Notes under the pieces: generated by a model
Database searches by the model: none
Seen by the model: the letters and a program-made list of their open reading frames with translations, nothing else
What the model was told of the DNA's origin: nothing
Shown: one piece after another, positions 9,519 through 17,549 of the stretch
How positions within the stretch are numbered: the stretch's first letter is position 1
Layout: every line of letters begins with the position of its first letter
Position numbers and translations under genes: made by a program
Assembly: GCF_021183825.1 (NCBI RefSeq)
Contig: NZ_CP089211.1
Location: 3,211,501-3,275,500 of the forward strand
Source: Sinomicrobium kalidii
Lineage (GTDB): Bacteria; Bacteroidota; Bacteroidia; Flavobacteriales; Flavobacteriaceae
Direction of reading: 5' to 3'
Length of the DNA stretch: 64,000 nt

Positions 9519-9538
9519 GTTTCCGGGAACAGCTTTGT

Positions 9539-10825
9539 TTACATGGCGGTTATCCGTACCGAACTCATCCTGTCATTGAATTCACCCAGACATTGATCGG
9601 AAGAAGTCCCGGTTACCGAACTTCCGCTAAAACCATCGTCGGTATAAAGCACTGCTTTAAACCCGCTCTCCATCCTTAAAGAAGAAATTTCATCATTGGC
9701 TATACCATAGGCCTGCAGTTGTTCCAATGTATAATCCCCCGGCGGAAGTGCCACGGCATAACCTTCATACCCACAGTGCTCATAAAAAGTGATTACCCCG
9801 CCTGCCGCACTGTTGTACGGGTTGTTGAGGTATTGATGAGAGAAATCGCCGAAACCGTGAAAATAATTATCCGCCAGTTTGGCCGGGTCCGTAGCGATCT
9901 CGCCCGTTTGTACAAGTCCGTCATCACCGTCATTCCACGCCCAGGGGGCATTGGCTCCGCCACTTCCGAAATTGTTCCCCCTGAATCCGCCGCCGGCATT
10001 AAAGAACAGTTGGGTGTTGAAACGTTGGTCCCACAGTCCGCCGCTTTCAAAAATATTTACCAGCTTGTATTCCACATGCGTATCGTAATTGTCGGCCGGT
10101 ACCCGGGCATTGTCATTTGCCGAAGGATAGTAGATAATACCGTCGCCGTTAATGTCATACTGGGGCCAGGCTTTTAGTCCGTGCCCTTTGGCTTCCTGGG
10201 CGGTTACGGGATGCTGTTCGCCGTTGTGATCCTGTGTTTGCAGGGTGCCGTCCACATCTTCCGGACCGCTGTACAGAGGACTGCCTGCGGTGGTGTATGA
10301 AAAGAAATCGGAATGGCTCACTGTAACGGCGCCCTGCAGGCTGCCGAATGCGGAACCGTCTTTTTTAACGATCATCAGCACACCCTCCAGGTCGTTCTCG
10401 TGTTGATCGAGTTCATAAAGTAAAAAGATGTCTGTCCAGTCCCGGGGATGAAAAAAGGCATAAGTAATAAACCAATGCGTACGGGTTTCCGCGACCGAAT
10501 AATAACAATGGGCGCCGAGAGCATTGCCGTAGTCGGGAAGGTTGTCCCAGTTGTTTTCGGCATTCCAGTCGCCATCGTAATCAATGGCCGTAATATAATC
10601 GGATTTACCGCCTTCCGAATAGGTCCCGGTAGCATCCACGTCCATGTAGTGGATGGGGGCCCACCGTTTAACGAGATCGGTGCTTTCGGTAGAAAACACC
10701 GTATTTTCCGCTTGCGGTGTTACAAAATCTTCGGTTTCGGGACTGTGGCAGGCACACATAATGCCTATGCACAAAAGTGCCGGAATTTTTCCGGATAGCT
10801 GTAAAAGCAGTTGAGGCTTTTTCAT
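9539..10825 (-). CDS. secreted lipoprotein with C-terminal beta/gamma-crystallin domain
   Basis: 428 residues. The signal peptide ends GIMCAC. The main domain (KRWAPIHYMDVD, HWFITYAFFHPRDWTD, HENDLEGVLMIV) has the layout of a VPS62/necrosis-inducing-like extracellular fold, a tentative assignment. The last 85 residues (ITFYEHCGYEGYAVALPPG, NDEISSLRM, AVLYTDDGFSG, NDRMSSVRI) show two beta/gamma-crystallin Greek-key motifs; the NDEISS and NDRMSS elements match the N/D-N/D-X-X-S/T-S calcium-binding pattern. The substrate is unknown. Confidence 0.8.
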   Translation of the reverse strand: MKKPQLLLQLSGKIPALLCIGIMCACHSPETEDFVTPQAENTVFSTESTDLVKRWAPIHYMDVDATGTYSEGGKSDYITAIDYDGDWNAENNWDNLPDYGNALGAHCYYSVAETRTHWFITYAFFHPRDWTDIFLLYELDQHENDLEGVLMIVKKDGSAFGSLQGAVTVSHSDFFSYTTAGSPLYSGPEDVDGTLQTQDHNGEQHPVTAQEAKGHGLKAWPQYDINGDGIIYYPSANDNARVPADNYDTHVEYKLVNIFESGGLWDQRFNTQLFFNAGGGFRGNNFGSGGANAPWAWNDGDDGLVQTGEIATDPAKLADNYFHGFGDFSHQYLNNPYNSAAGGVITFYEHCGYEGYAVALPPGDYTLEQLQAYGIANDEISSLRMESGFKAVLYTDDGFSGSSVTGTSSDQCLGEFNDRMSSVRITAM

Positions 10826-11014
10826 AAGTATTTGGTTTTTGTTTCATGATATGGTGTAAATTACTTTTTTTTAGCACCGGAGATGCAGGTATTGATTTAT
10901 GAAAAAGGAAAGTTTTTGTTAAAAGCAGTAAAATAACGTCGTTTTACCTTGATACCGAGTGATGAAAATGTTTAAAATTCATGTTCCTGTCTGGTAGTCT
11001 TCGGTTCAAATTCT

Positions 11015-11047
11015 TAAATTTGCACCTGCCTGTCGGTAAAGGCAGGT
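11015..11047 (+). promoter_or_regulatory. ffh promoter -7 element and leader hairpin
   Basis: TAAATTTG at 11015-11022 matches TAnnTTTG. Just downstream, ACCTGCCT and AGGCAGGT form an 8-bp stem that would sit at the 5' end of the message, about 50 bp before the ffh ATG. The rest of 10826-11097 shows nothing else. Confidence 0.55.
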
Positions 11048-11097
11048 CCGCCGGAAAAATTTGAGCGGCACTCGTGTAAAAAAAGAAGCAGGTAATT

Positions 11098-12435
11098 ATG
11101 TTTGATAATTTAAGTGAAAAGCTGGATAAGGCCCTTCATGTCCTTAAGGGACACGGGCAGATTACGGAGATCAATGTAGCGGAAACCCTGAAGGAGGTAC
11201 GGAGAGCATTGCTCGATGCCGATGTTAACTTTAAGATAGCCAAGGAATTTACCAATACCGTTAAGGAAAAAGCCCTGGGGCAGAATGTACTGACTACATT
11301 ACAGCCCGGACAGCTCATGGTAAAGCTCGTCAAGGACGAACTTACCCAGCTTATGGGAGGTGATGCCGAAGGAGTAGACCTGTCCGGAAACCCATCCGTA
11401 ATACTGATGTCAGGATTACAGGGGTCCGGTAAAACCACTTTTTCCGGTAAACTGGCCAGTTTCTTCAAGAACAAAAGAACGAAGAAACCCCTGCTCGTAG
11501 CCTGTGACGTATACCGTCCCGCGGCGATTGATCAGTTACATGTTGTAGGAGACCAGGTCGGGGTTGAAGTGTACTCGGAAAAGGATAACAACGATCCCGT
11601 GGCCCTGGCAAAAGCCGGAATTGCATATGCCAGAGCCAACGGGCACAATGTGGTTATTGTCGATACCGCAGGGCGTCTGGCCGTGGATGAAGAGATGATG
11701 ACGGAAATATCCAATATCCACAAAGCGATAACTCCGCATGAAACCCTGTTTGTAGTAGATGCCATGACCGGTCAGGACGCCGTGAACACGGCCAAGGCAT
11801 TTAACGACAGGCTCGATTTTGACGGTGTTATTCTCACCAAGCTCGATGGTGATACCCGGGGTGGTGCGGCCATTTCCATCAAATCGGTGGTCGATAAGCC
11901 TATCAAATTTATAGGTACGGGAGAAAAGATGGACGCTATAGATGTGTTCCACCCTTCACGTATGGCCGATCGTATTCTGGGTATGGGAGACGTGGTTTCC
12001 CTTGTGGAGCGTGCCCAGGAACAATATGACGAAGAAGAAGCGCGAAAGCTGCAGAAAAAAATAGCGAAAAACCAGTTCGGTTTTGACGATTTCCTTTCCC
12101 AGATTCAGCAGATCAAGAAAATGGGAAGCATGAAAGACCTTATGGGAATGATCCCCGGTGCAGGGAAAGCACTGAAAGGAATGGATATCGATGACGATGC
12201 CTTTAAGCACATTGAGGCGATCATCCACTCCATGACCCCTGCGGAACGTTCCAGTCCGTCCATGCTGAACGCCTCCCGCAAGAAAAGGATAGCCAAAGGT
12301 TCGGGAACATCCGTTCAGGAAGTTAATCAGTTGCTGAAGCAGTTTAACCAGATGGGCAAGATGATGAAGATGATGCAGGGCGGGGGCGGCCGTAAAATGA
12401 TGCAGATGATGGGCGGTATGAAAGGGATGCCGTAA
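11098..12435 (+). CDS. ffh: signal recognition particle protein Ffh
   Basis: 445 residues, normal length. It has an N domain (LSEKLDKALHVLKG), then the GTPase G domain with G1 GLQGSGKTTFSGKLA, the DVYRPAAIDQL box, G3 DTAGRLAVDE and G4 TKLDGDTRGGAA, then a methionine-rich M domain ending in MMKMMQGGGGRKMMQMMGGMKGM. With 4.5S RNA it delivers ribosomes translating membrane proteins to FtsY at the inner membrane. It is a housekeeping gene, followed by folD after 125 bp. Confidence 0.98.
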   Translation: MFDNLSEKLDKALHVLKGHGQITEINVAETLKEVRRALLDADVNFKIAKEFTNTVKEKALGQNVLTTLQPGQLMVKLVKDELTQLMGGDAEGVDLSGNPSVILMSGLQGSGKTTFSGKLASFFKNKRTKKPLLVACDVYRPAAIDQLHVVGDQVGVEVYSEKDNNDPVALAKAGIAYARANGHNVVIVDTAGRLAVDEEMMTEISNIHKAITPHETLFVVDAMTGQDAVNTAKAFNDRLDFDGVILTKLDGDTRGGAAISIKSVVDKPIKFIGTGEKMDAIDVFHPSRMADRILGMGDVVSLVERAQEQYDEEEARKLQKKIAKNQFGFDDFLSQIQQIKKMGSMKDLMGMIPGAGKALKGMDIDDDAFKHIEAIIHSMTPAERSSPSMLNASRKKRIAKGSGTSVQEVNQLLKQFNQMGKMMKMMQGGGGRKMMQMMGGMKGMP

Positions 12436-12560
12436 TCGCAATCAATGTTAGCTATGTGATAGGTGATGCGTACGGGTACTATCAGGACCATTATATAGTC
12501 ACTCTCCTTAACCAAACCTGCAATTTGAAACCTGAAACTACTAAACAATAAACAACAAAC

Positions 12561-13451
12561 ATGGAATTACTCGACGGGAAGAAAATATCCAGCCTGATCA
12601 AGGATGAGATTGCCGCGGAAGTGAGCGAAATAAAGAAAAAAGGAGAGAAAGTACCACACCTTGCCGCCGTGCTTGTAGGAAATGACGGTGCCAGTCTCAC
12701 TTATGTAGGGAGTAAGGTCAAAGCTTGTGAACGCGTGGGATTTGAATCTACCCTGGTAAAACTTCCCAGCACCATCAGTGAAGTGGAACTGCTGAAAAAA
12801 ATCAAGGAACTCAATGAAGATGACGGTATAGACGGCTTTATAGTGCAGTTGCCTCTGCCCAAACAGATCGATACCCAGAAAGTGCTCATGGCAGTCGACC
12901 CCGACAAGGACGTGGACGGTTTCCACCCCGTGAATTTCGGGAAAATGGCACTGGACATGACGACATTTATTCCCGCTACCCCTTTCGGTATCCTGGAATT
13001 ACTGGAACGTTATAATGTGGAGACCAAGGGAAAACATACCGTGGTTATAGGGCGGAGCCATATTGTGGGCAGGCCCATGAGTATTCTTATGGGGCGAAGA
13101 GGCTTTCCCGGTAACTCTACCGTGACGCTTACGCACAGTCACACCAAAAACATCACCCAGATCACTTCCCAGGCCGATATCATCATCACAGCTCTGGGAC
13201 AGCCCAATTACCTGAAAGCGGAGATGGTAAAGGACGATGCCGTTATTATTGACGTGGGGATTACCCGTGTCCCGGATGAATCTGCTAAGAGAGGATACAG
13301 GATCGTGGGGGATGTGGACTTTGAGAACGTAAGTAAAAAAGTGAGTTATATCACTCCCGTGCCGGGAGGGGTAGGTCCCATGACCATTGCCATGTTACTG
13401 AAGAACACCCTGCTCGCAAGGGAAAGGCACATAACGAACGGAAGAAACTAA
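12561..13451 (+). CDS. folD: bifunctional methylenetetrahydrofolate dehydrogenase/cyclohydrolase FolD
   Basis: 296 residues, full length. The catalytic motif YVGSKVKACERVG holds the Tyr and Lys of the FolD active site. The family signatures DGFIVQLPLPKQID, PDKDVDGFHP and the NADP-binding GRSHIVGRPM are present, as is the C-terminal PVPGGVGPMTIAMLL. It interconverts methylene-, methenyl- and 10-formyl-tetrahydrofolate. The TAA stop codon is the left flank of the MITE-like element that follows. Confidence 0.98.
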   Translation: MELLDGKKISSLIKDEIAAEVSEIKKKGEKVPHLAAVLVGNDGASLTYVGSKVKACERVGFESTLVKLPSTISEVELLKKIKELNEDDGIDGFIVQLPLPKQIDTQKVLMAVDPDKDVDGFHPVNFGKMALDMTTFIPATPFGILELLERYNVETKGKHTVVIGRSHIVGRPMSILMGRRGFPGNSTVTLTHSHTKNITQITSQADIIITALGQPNYLKAEMVKDDAVIIDVGITRVPDESAKRGYRIVGDVDFENVSKKVSYITPVPGGVGPMTIAMLLKNTLLARERHITNGRN

Positions 13452-13612
13452 GAGTCTGTCTAAGTTTTATCCTTTGGTTCTTTTATGCGCCTTTTTCCGC
13501 CATGCTTCAGGTATTTTTCGCCACGTAGCTATGGCTATGTGCCTCAAAATACCTTCGCCTGACGAAAAAATCCACTATAAAATATTCCAAAAACAAAATT
13601 TAGACAGACTCT
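13451..13612. mobile_element. MITE-like element with 18-bp terminal inverted repeats
   Basis: AGAGTCTGTCTAAGTTTT (13451-13468) and AAAATTTAGACAGACTCT (13595-13612) are inverted repeats matching at 17 of 18 positions. The 162-bp element has no coding capacity; its centre folds further (GTATTTT...AAAATAC around GTAGCTATGGCTATG). If the element is GAGTC...GACTC, both flanks read TAA, which would be a 3-bp target duplication (a TA duplication is the alternative). The left TAA is the folD stop codon. Confidence 0.75.
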
Positions 13613-13631
13613 AAAAAGACAATTATAAGAT

Positions 13632-13673
13632 CCCGGATGCCGGCCCTTCAGCGAACAGGGGCCGGCATCCGGG
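13632..13673 (-). terminator. strong hairpin ending the small sigma operon
   Basis: CCCGGATGCCGGCCC and GGGCCGGCATCCGGG form a perfect 15-bp stem with a 12-nt loop, 18 bp past the stop of the minus-strand gene at 13691. The tail on the minus strand (TCTTATAATT) is only moderately T-rich. Confidence 0.6.
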
Positions 13674-13690
13674 GCAATTATGATAACATA

Positions 13691-13927
13691 CTACACCAGT
13701 GCCTTGCAGCGGGTGTTTTGCCGTATCATGATGCTTTCTACTTCGGGTTCGGTAATTCCGCAGGAAACCACTCTGAGAATATTGTCAACATCTTCGAGGT
13801 CAAAATTAGCCTGTTTTACGCCTTTGTGAAGCAACAGGGCTTCCAGGATTGCGTTGGCTTCTTTGGTTGAGTTTATGCTGGTAGCAAAGACCAGTACTTC
13901 CAGCGGGGCAGTTTTATTGTTCATCAT
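13691..13927 (-). CDS. small HMA-fold-like protein without the metal-binding Cys pair
   Basis: 78 residues. The pattern LEVLVFATSINSTKEAN-AILEALLLHKGVKQANFDLEDVDNILRVV resembles a beta-alpha-beta ferredoxin-like heavy-metal-associated domain, but TSINS replaces the CxxC loop, so it should not bind copper in the usual way. Its start overlaps the end of the upstream membrane-protein gene by 14 bp, making it the last gene of a three-gene unit headed by a sigma factor. Function unknown. Confidence 0.6.
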   Translation of the reverse strand: MMNNKTAPLEVLVFATSINSTKEANAILEALLLHKGVKQANFDLEDVDNILRVVSCGITEPEVESIMIRQNTRCKALV

Positions 13928-14216
13928 TATCGGTTTGACGGTTGCACATTTTTTCTTTCCATTTTTGCCGGAATCCGGATTTCCAGCGGTGTTTTACGGA
14001 GTGGGGAGGGCCATACCTTCGCCTGTAATTCCAGCCACTTCCCAGGAATAACAGCTTGCACAGCAGCAATACCCCCAGGGTCTGCCAGAACGTAAGCGTG
14101 GTGATCCCGAATATGGAGGGCATCAGCCAGTTCCACAGCCGCATCACCACGAAAACATAAAGGGTAATGACAGCCAGTTTTAAAACTACGAGTCCTGCGA
14201 TCTTAAATGCTTTCAT
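13914..14216 (-). CDS. small membrane protein, unknown function
   Basis: 100 residues. Two hydrophobic helices (near residues 7-30 and 40-60) are followed by a strongly basic, Arg/Lys-rich tail. It starts 3 bp after the sigma-factor stop codon and overlaps the next gene, so it is translationally coupled. Small membrane proteins encoded next to ECF sigma factors are often their regulators; here that is only an inference from position. Confidence 0.6.
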   Translation of the reverse strand: MKAFKIAGLVVLKLAVITLYVFVVMRLWNWLMPSIFGITTLTFWQTLGVLLLCKLLFLGSGWNYRRRYGPPHSVKHRWKSGFRQKWKEKMCNRQTDNDEQ

Positions 14217-14219
14217 GGG

Positions 14220-14783
14220 TCAATCGTTTAATTCGTTATACAATAATTGCAGTTCTTTTTTAAGCTGTTTCACGGCATATCGCTTTCTCGACAATACGGT
14301 GTTGACAGCCACTTTTTGTTTCCGGGCAATTTCCGCTACAGGAATACCTTCCAGCTCATGGAACACGAAGGCATTCCGCTGTTCTTCCGGAAGCATTTCC
14401 AGGGTGTATTCCAGTACCCGGTACACCTCTTCCTGCCACAATTCGGTTTCCTGATGGGCGGGGATGTGCTCCTGAAGCCATTCAAAAATACCCGTTTCGT
14501 GCTCGTCGTCGTCCGAAAAACCGGAAAGTGCCGAAGCCGGGGTGGCTCTCTTCTTCCGGATAAAATCAATGGCCTTGAACCTTGCCGTACTGTAAAGCCA
14601 TGAGGTAATCTTGTTCATGTCCTTGATATCTTCAAAGCCCAGCACCAGGTTATAAAAAACATCCTGTACGATATCCTTTGCATCCTCCCTGTCGGGTATC
14701 CATTGTTTCAGAAAGTGGATCAACCTGCCTTTCTCGGAAATGGTTACCCGTTGTATGAGACTATTTTTTTCCTGTTGGTTCAT
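14220..14783 (-). CDS. RNA polymerase sigma factor, ECF type
   Basis: 187 residues from the ATG at 14783 (MNQQEKNSLIQR). Region 2 is DREDAKDIVQDVFYNLVLG and ITSWLYSTARFKAIDFIRKK; region 4 is LPEEQRNAFVFHELEGIPVAEIA plus KQKVAVNTVLSRKRYAVKQL. An acidic insert (SDDDEHETG) lies between them. It heads an operon with two small genes and is divergent from the metallothionein-like gene. Confidence 0.9.
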   Translation of the reverse strand: MNQQEKNSLIQRVTISEKGRLIHFLKQWIPDREDAKDIVQDVFYNLVLGFEDIKDMNKITSWLYSTARFKAIDFIRKKRATPASALSGFSDDDEHETGIFEWLQEHIPAHQETELWQEEVYRVLEYTLEMLPEEQRNAFVFHELEGIPVAEIARKQKVAVNTVLSRKRYAVKQLKKELQLLYNELND

Positions 14784-14958
14784 GCAATGAAGATGCGTTA
14801 TACTATATAGTCGGAATAGCGGGGGAAATATTTTATCCAAACGGGACTTTTTTGAATTTTAGCATTAATTACTCCTCCTGCCTGCTAAAAAAAGAATGTA
14901 AAATGCGTCTTTTTACAAGATCTTCCGTCTTAATAAATGTAACTTAAAATCCATTATT

Positions 14959-15063
14959 ATGAAAGCAGCAGCAAATTGTGAATGCCAATGTGCATCCTGT
15001 AAGACAGGGAACTGTGCAGATTGCACCTGCGAAAATTGTACCTGTTCCCATTGCGAATGTTAA
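14959..15063 (+). CDS. metallothionein-like cysteine-rich peptide, 34 residues
   Basis: The ATG at 14959 opens a frame of 34 codons with 11 cysteines, arranged CECQCASC...CADCTCENCTCSHCEC, closed by TAA. The Cys-x-Cys and Cys-x-x-Cys spacing, with no hydrophobic core, is what a metal-thiolate cluster peptide looks like. The regular spacing and absence of stop codons argue against chance. It lies between a divergent sigma factor and a second sigma factor whose own C-terminus is cysteine-rich. It probably binds Zn, Cu or Cd; the family was not identified. Confidence 0.7.
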   Translation: MKAAANCECQCASCKTGNCADCTCENCTCSHCEC

Positions 15064-15110
15064 TTGAAGGAATGGTGCAATACAGGTTGTATGATCAATT
15101 CCAGGGTTTG

Positions 15111-15143
15111 CCCGGGAGGTTTCTTTTAAGAGACCTTTCCGGG
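15111..15143. terminator. hairpin after the metallothionein-like gene
   Basis: CCCGGGAGGTTTCTT pairs with AAGAGACCTTTCCGGG over a short loop with one or two mismatches. No T-run follows, so termination is only possible, not clear. Confidence 0.35.
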
Positions 15144-15175
15144 TTGATATGTATATGCAGCTGAACAAGAGCAGT

Positions 15176-15183
15176 TAAATTCG
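15176..15183 (+). promoter_or_regulatory. -7-like element of the SigZ-like gene
   Basis: TAAATTCG differs from TAnnTTTG at one base and lies 13 bp before the ATG, which would give a very short leader. Confidence 0.35.
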
Positions 15184-15195
15184 TATATTCGTACT

Positions 15196-15738
15196 ATGGA
15201 TACAGCCGAAGTGTGGAACCGGTTTTCTGAGGAGGTAACAAGGTATATCCGTTACAGGATAAACGACCCGGAAACAGCCAGGGATCTGTTGCAGGAGGTC
15301 TTTGTCCGGGTGCATACGAACCTTCACAGGGTAAAACATGAAGGGCGTGTAAAATCCTGGGTCTTTACTATTGCGCGGAATGTTATTACCGATCACTATA
15401 GAAAAGGGAACACCCCTGTCCTCCTCCCGGAAGAAGATACCATTGCCGACAGGGAAACGGAGCAACAGGAACTGACGGAAAAAGACTGCTTGCTGCCCCT
15501 TATTCACAACCTGCCTGAAAAATACAGGAAAGCCATGTTGCTCAGTGAAATAGAAGGCAGGAAACAGGCAGAGGTGGCCCGGATACTTGAAATATCGCTT
15601 TCGGGTGCCAAATCGCGCATACAGCGGGGGCGCAGGCTTCTGCAGCACGGCTATATGGATTGTTGTGATTATAAACTCAATGAAGATGGTTACCTTGTGG
15701 GAGAGCACAAGGAAGATTGCAAGGTTTGCAGCCAATAA
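15196..15738 (+). CDS. sigZ: sigma factor of the SigZ type with cysteine-rich tail
   Basis: 180 residues. Region 2: DPETARDLLQEVFVRVHTNL and VKSWVFTIARNVITDHYR. Region 4: LPEKYRKAMLLSEIEGRKQAEVARIL and LSGAKSRIQRGRRLL. The tail (YMDCCDYKLNEDGYLVGEHK then DCKVCSQ) carries four cysteines, a feature of SigZ-like sigma factors in this phylum; these could sense metal or redox state, which would suit the metallothionein-like gene just upstream. The gene symbol is by family resemblance only. Confidence 0.75.
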   Translation: MDTAEVWNRFSEEVTRYIRYRINDPETARDLLQEVFVRVHTNLHRVKHEGRVKSWVFTIARNVITDHYRKGNTPVLLPEEDTIADRETEQQELTEKDCLLPLIHNLPEKYRKAMLLSEIEGRKQAEVARILEISLSGAKSRIQRGRRLLQHGYMDCCDYKLNEDGYLVGEHKEDCKVCSQ

Positions 15739-15760
15739 CCTTTAAAAGCTAAAACAGGCT

Positions 15761-16747
15761 TTACGGTTTAAAATACCCTTCTTTGGCAAACCAGTTCACG
15801 GCATCTTCAATACTCCTGTTTATATCGGTATCGGGCATGTCCAGGTATTTCCTGGCTTTGGCATTGCTGAAATAATTGTCCAGTGTCAGCATTCGTATAT
15901 GGGTTTTTAACAGACGTACTCTCGGGAAAGGGAGTACCCGGTGTGCCAGGCGGAAGGTGGTTTCCATATGCCGGGTTATGGGTATCATCCATTTTTGTTT
16001 ACCGGTAACGTGCAGCACTTTTTCAAAATAGGCTTTATAGGAAAGGTTTACTCCTGAAAGCAGATAACATTCCCCCGGTTTACCCCTGGTAAGGGCATTT
16101 GCTGTTGCAACGGCCGCAGCATGAACATCTACAAAGCTTTTGCCTCCTTTGGGATAGAACAGTATTTTATTTTTCAGCGCATACAGCATTAAGGCACCGC
16201 TGGAGGGTTTAAAGTCATTGGGGCCTATCATAAAGGTGGGCGCCACCACTACGGCAGGAAAATTTTCTTCACGCACCTTCTCCAGAACATAATTTTGTGC
16301 CAGGTATTTACTGTAGGCATAGCCCGAATCCTTTAACCAGTTCATAAAACCTGAATTTTCATGTCCCGGTTCCTCTAGGGTCCCATTGGTAAAACAGTTG
16401 GCCGTACTTACCAGTACAAAACGGCAGATACCGTATTGACGGCAGGCCCTGACCAACGTTTCGGTAGAGGTGAGGTTGGCTTTTTTGTACCGGTTGAGAT
16501 CGGTGGTGTTCTGGGAGGTCATGGAAGCACAGTGAATGATGTAATCTGCGGTTTTTACCACTGCGGCCACATCATCCGGGTTGTGCAGTTCTCCCCTGTG
16601 GATGGTACAGTCCAGGCCTTTCAGGGCACTGATATTGCTGGTGGGCCTTACCATAGCGATCACCTTCAACTTTCTTTGGAGCAGCACTTTTACGATATGA
16701 TTGCCCAGAAAACCATTTGCACCTGTTACCAATACCGTTTCCGCCAT
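15761..16747 (-). CDS. NAD-dependent epimerase/dehydratase (extended SDR)
   Basis: 328 residues. The Rossmann motif TGANGFLG is at residues 8-15 and the catalytic Tyr-Lys pair sits in GYAYSKYLAQN near residue 144; a Ser-rich strand (VLVSTANCF) precedes it. This is typical of dihydroflavonol reductase-like or nucleoside-sugar-type extended SDRs that reduce or epimerise a small substrate in the cytoplasm. It begins 4 bp after the stop of the upstream short-chain dehydrogenase, so the two are an operon and may act in the same, unidentified, pathway. Confidence 0.85.
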   Translation of the reverse strand: MAETVLVTGANGFLGNHIVKVLLQRKLKVIAMVRPTSNISALKGLDCTIHRGELHNPDDVAAVVKTADYIIHCASMTSQNTTDLNRYKKANLTSTETLVRACRQYGICRFVLVSTANCFTNGTLEEPGHENSGFMNWLKDSGYAYSKYLAQNYVLEKVREENFPAVVVAPTFMIGPNDFKPSSGALMLYALKNKILFYPKGGKSFVDVHAAAVATANALTRGKPGECYLLSGVNLSYKAYFEKVLHVTGKQKWMIPITRHMETTFRLAHRVLPFPRVRLLKTHIRMLTLDNYFSNAKARKYLDMPDTDINRSIEDAVNWFAKEGYFKP

Positions 16748-16751
16748 TGTT

Positions 16752-17549
16752 TTATTGTTGTAGTTCGCGTTGCAATTTATTACTGAATATTTTTAATTGA
16801 AAATCCACGGGCATGAGTTTTTGCAATATGGAACTGAACCTGTTTATTTTTCCCGGGATAATGATCGATTCCTTCTGTAACAATTTTTCCATACAGATGG
16901 CAGCAGTAGCTTCGGCAGACAGTATGGAAAACCGGATGAACTTTCCGTGCGACTTTATCCTGTTGGAAGTGTCCCTGTTGGTAGGCATTCCCCCGGGATG
17001 GGCTACCGCAACATGGATATTACTGCCTTTCAGCTCGGCATTCAGCCCGCGTGAAAAAGAATATACAAAAGCCTTGGTCGCCGGGTAAACGGTTTTGTAG
17101 GGCATGGGAGAAAAGGCGGCCAGGCTGGAGATGTTCAGTATGTAAGATTCTTTCTGTCTTTTCAATACAGGGAGTAATTGATGGGTGAGAATAACCAGTG
17201 AACGCATGTTCAGGAGTAATATGTCGTCAATATAAGTGAGCGAGCAGTCCATAAACTTTTTGGTTCCGCCAATTCCGGCATTGTTGATCAGCATGTTGAT
17301 GTTGTGCTTTTTCAGATAGGAGACCGTTTTTGATACGTTTTCCGCTTTGGTCAGGTCGGTTTCATAGCAGATGACATTGACGGAATACCGGAGCATCAGG
17401 TCTTTTGCTATGCTGTTAACGTGTTCGTCAGGCAACGAGATGAGGATGAGGTCCCGCCCCTGTTTGGCGCAAACTTCGGCCAAAGCCCTTCCCAATCCCT
17501 GGCTGGCCCCTGTAATTACAGTAAATGTGTTTTGATTGTACATTAGCAA
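16752..17549 (-). CDS. short-chain dehydrogenase/reductase (classical SDR)
   Basis: 265 residues, or 263 from the second ATG. TGASQGLGRALAE is the cofactor-binding TGxxxGxG motif, NNAGIGG is present near residue 90, the catalytic Ser lies in LNISSLAAF and the YPATK motif supplies Tyr and Lys. The C-terminal extension is hydrophobic/basic, as in SDRs of the lipid-associated group. First gene of a two-gene unit with the extended SDR downstream. Confidence 0.87.
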   Translation of the reverse strand: MLMYNQNTFTVITGASQGLGRALAEVCAKQGRDLILISLPDEHVNSIAKDLMLRYSVNVICYETDLTKAENVSKTVSYLKKHNINMLINNAGIGGTKKFMDCSLTYIDDILLLNMRSLVILTHQLLPVLKRQKESYILNISSLAAFSPMPYKTVYPATKAFVYSFSRGLNAELKGSNIHVAVAHPGGMPTNRDTSNRIKSHGKFIRFSILSAEATAAICMEKLLQKESIIIPGKINRFSSILQKLMPVDFQLKIFSNKLQRELQQ

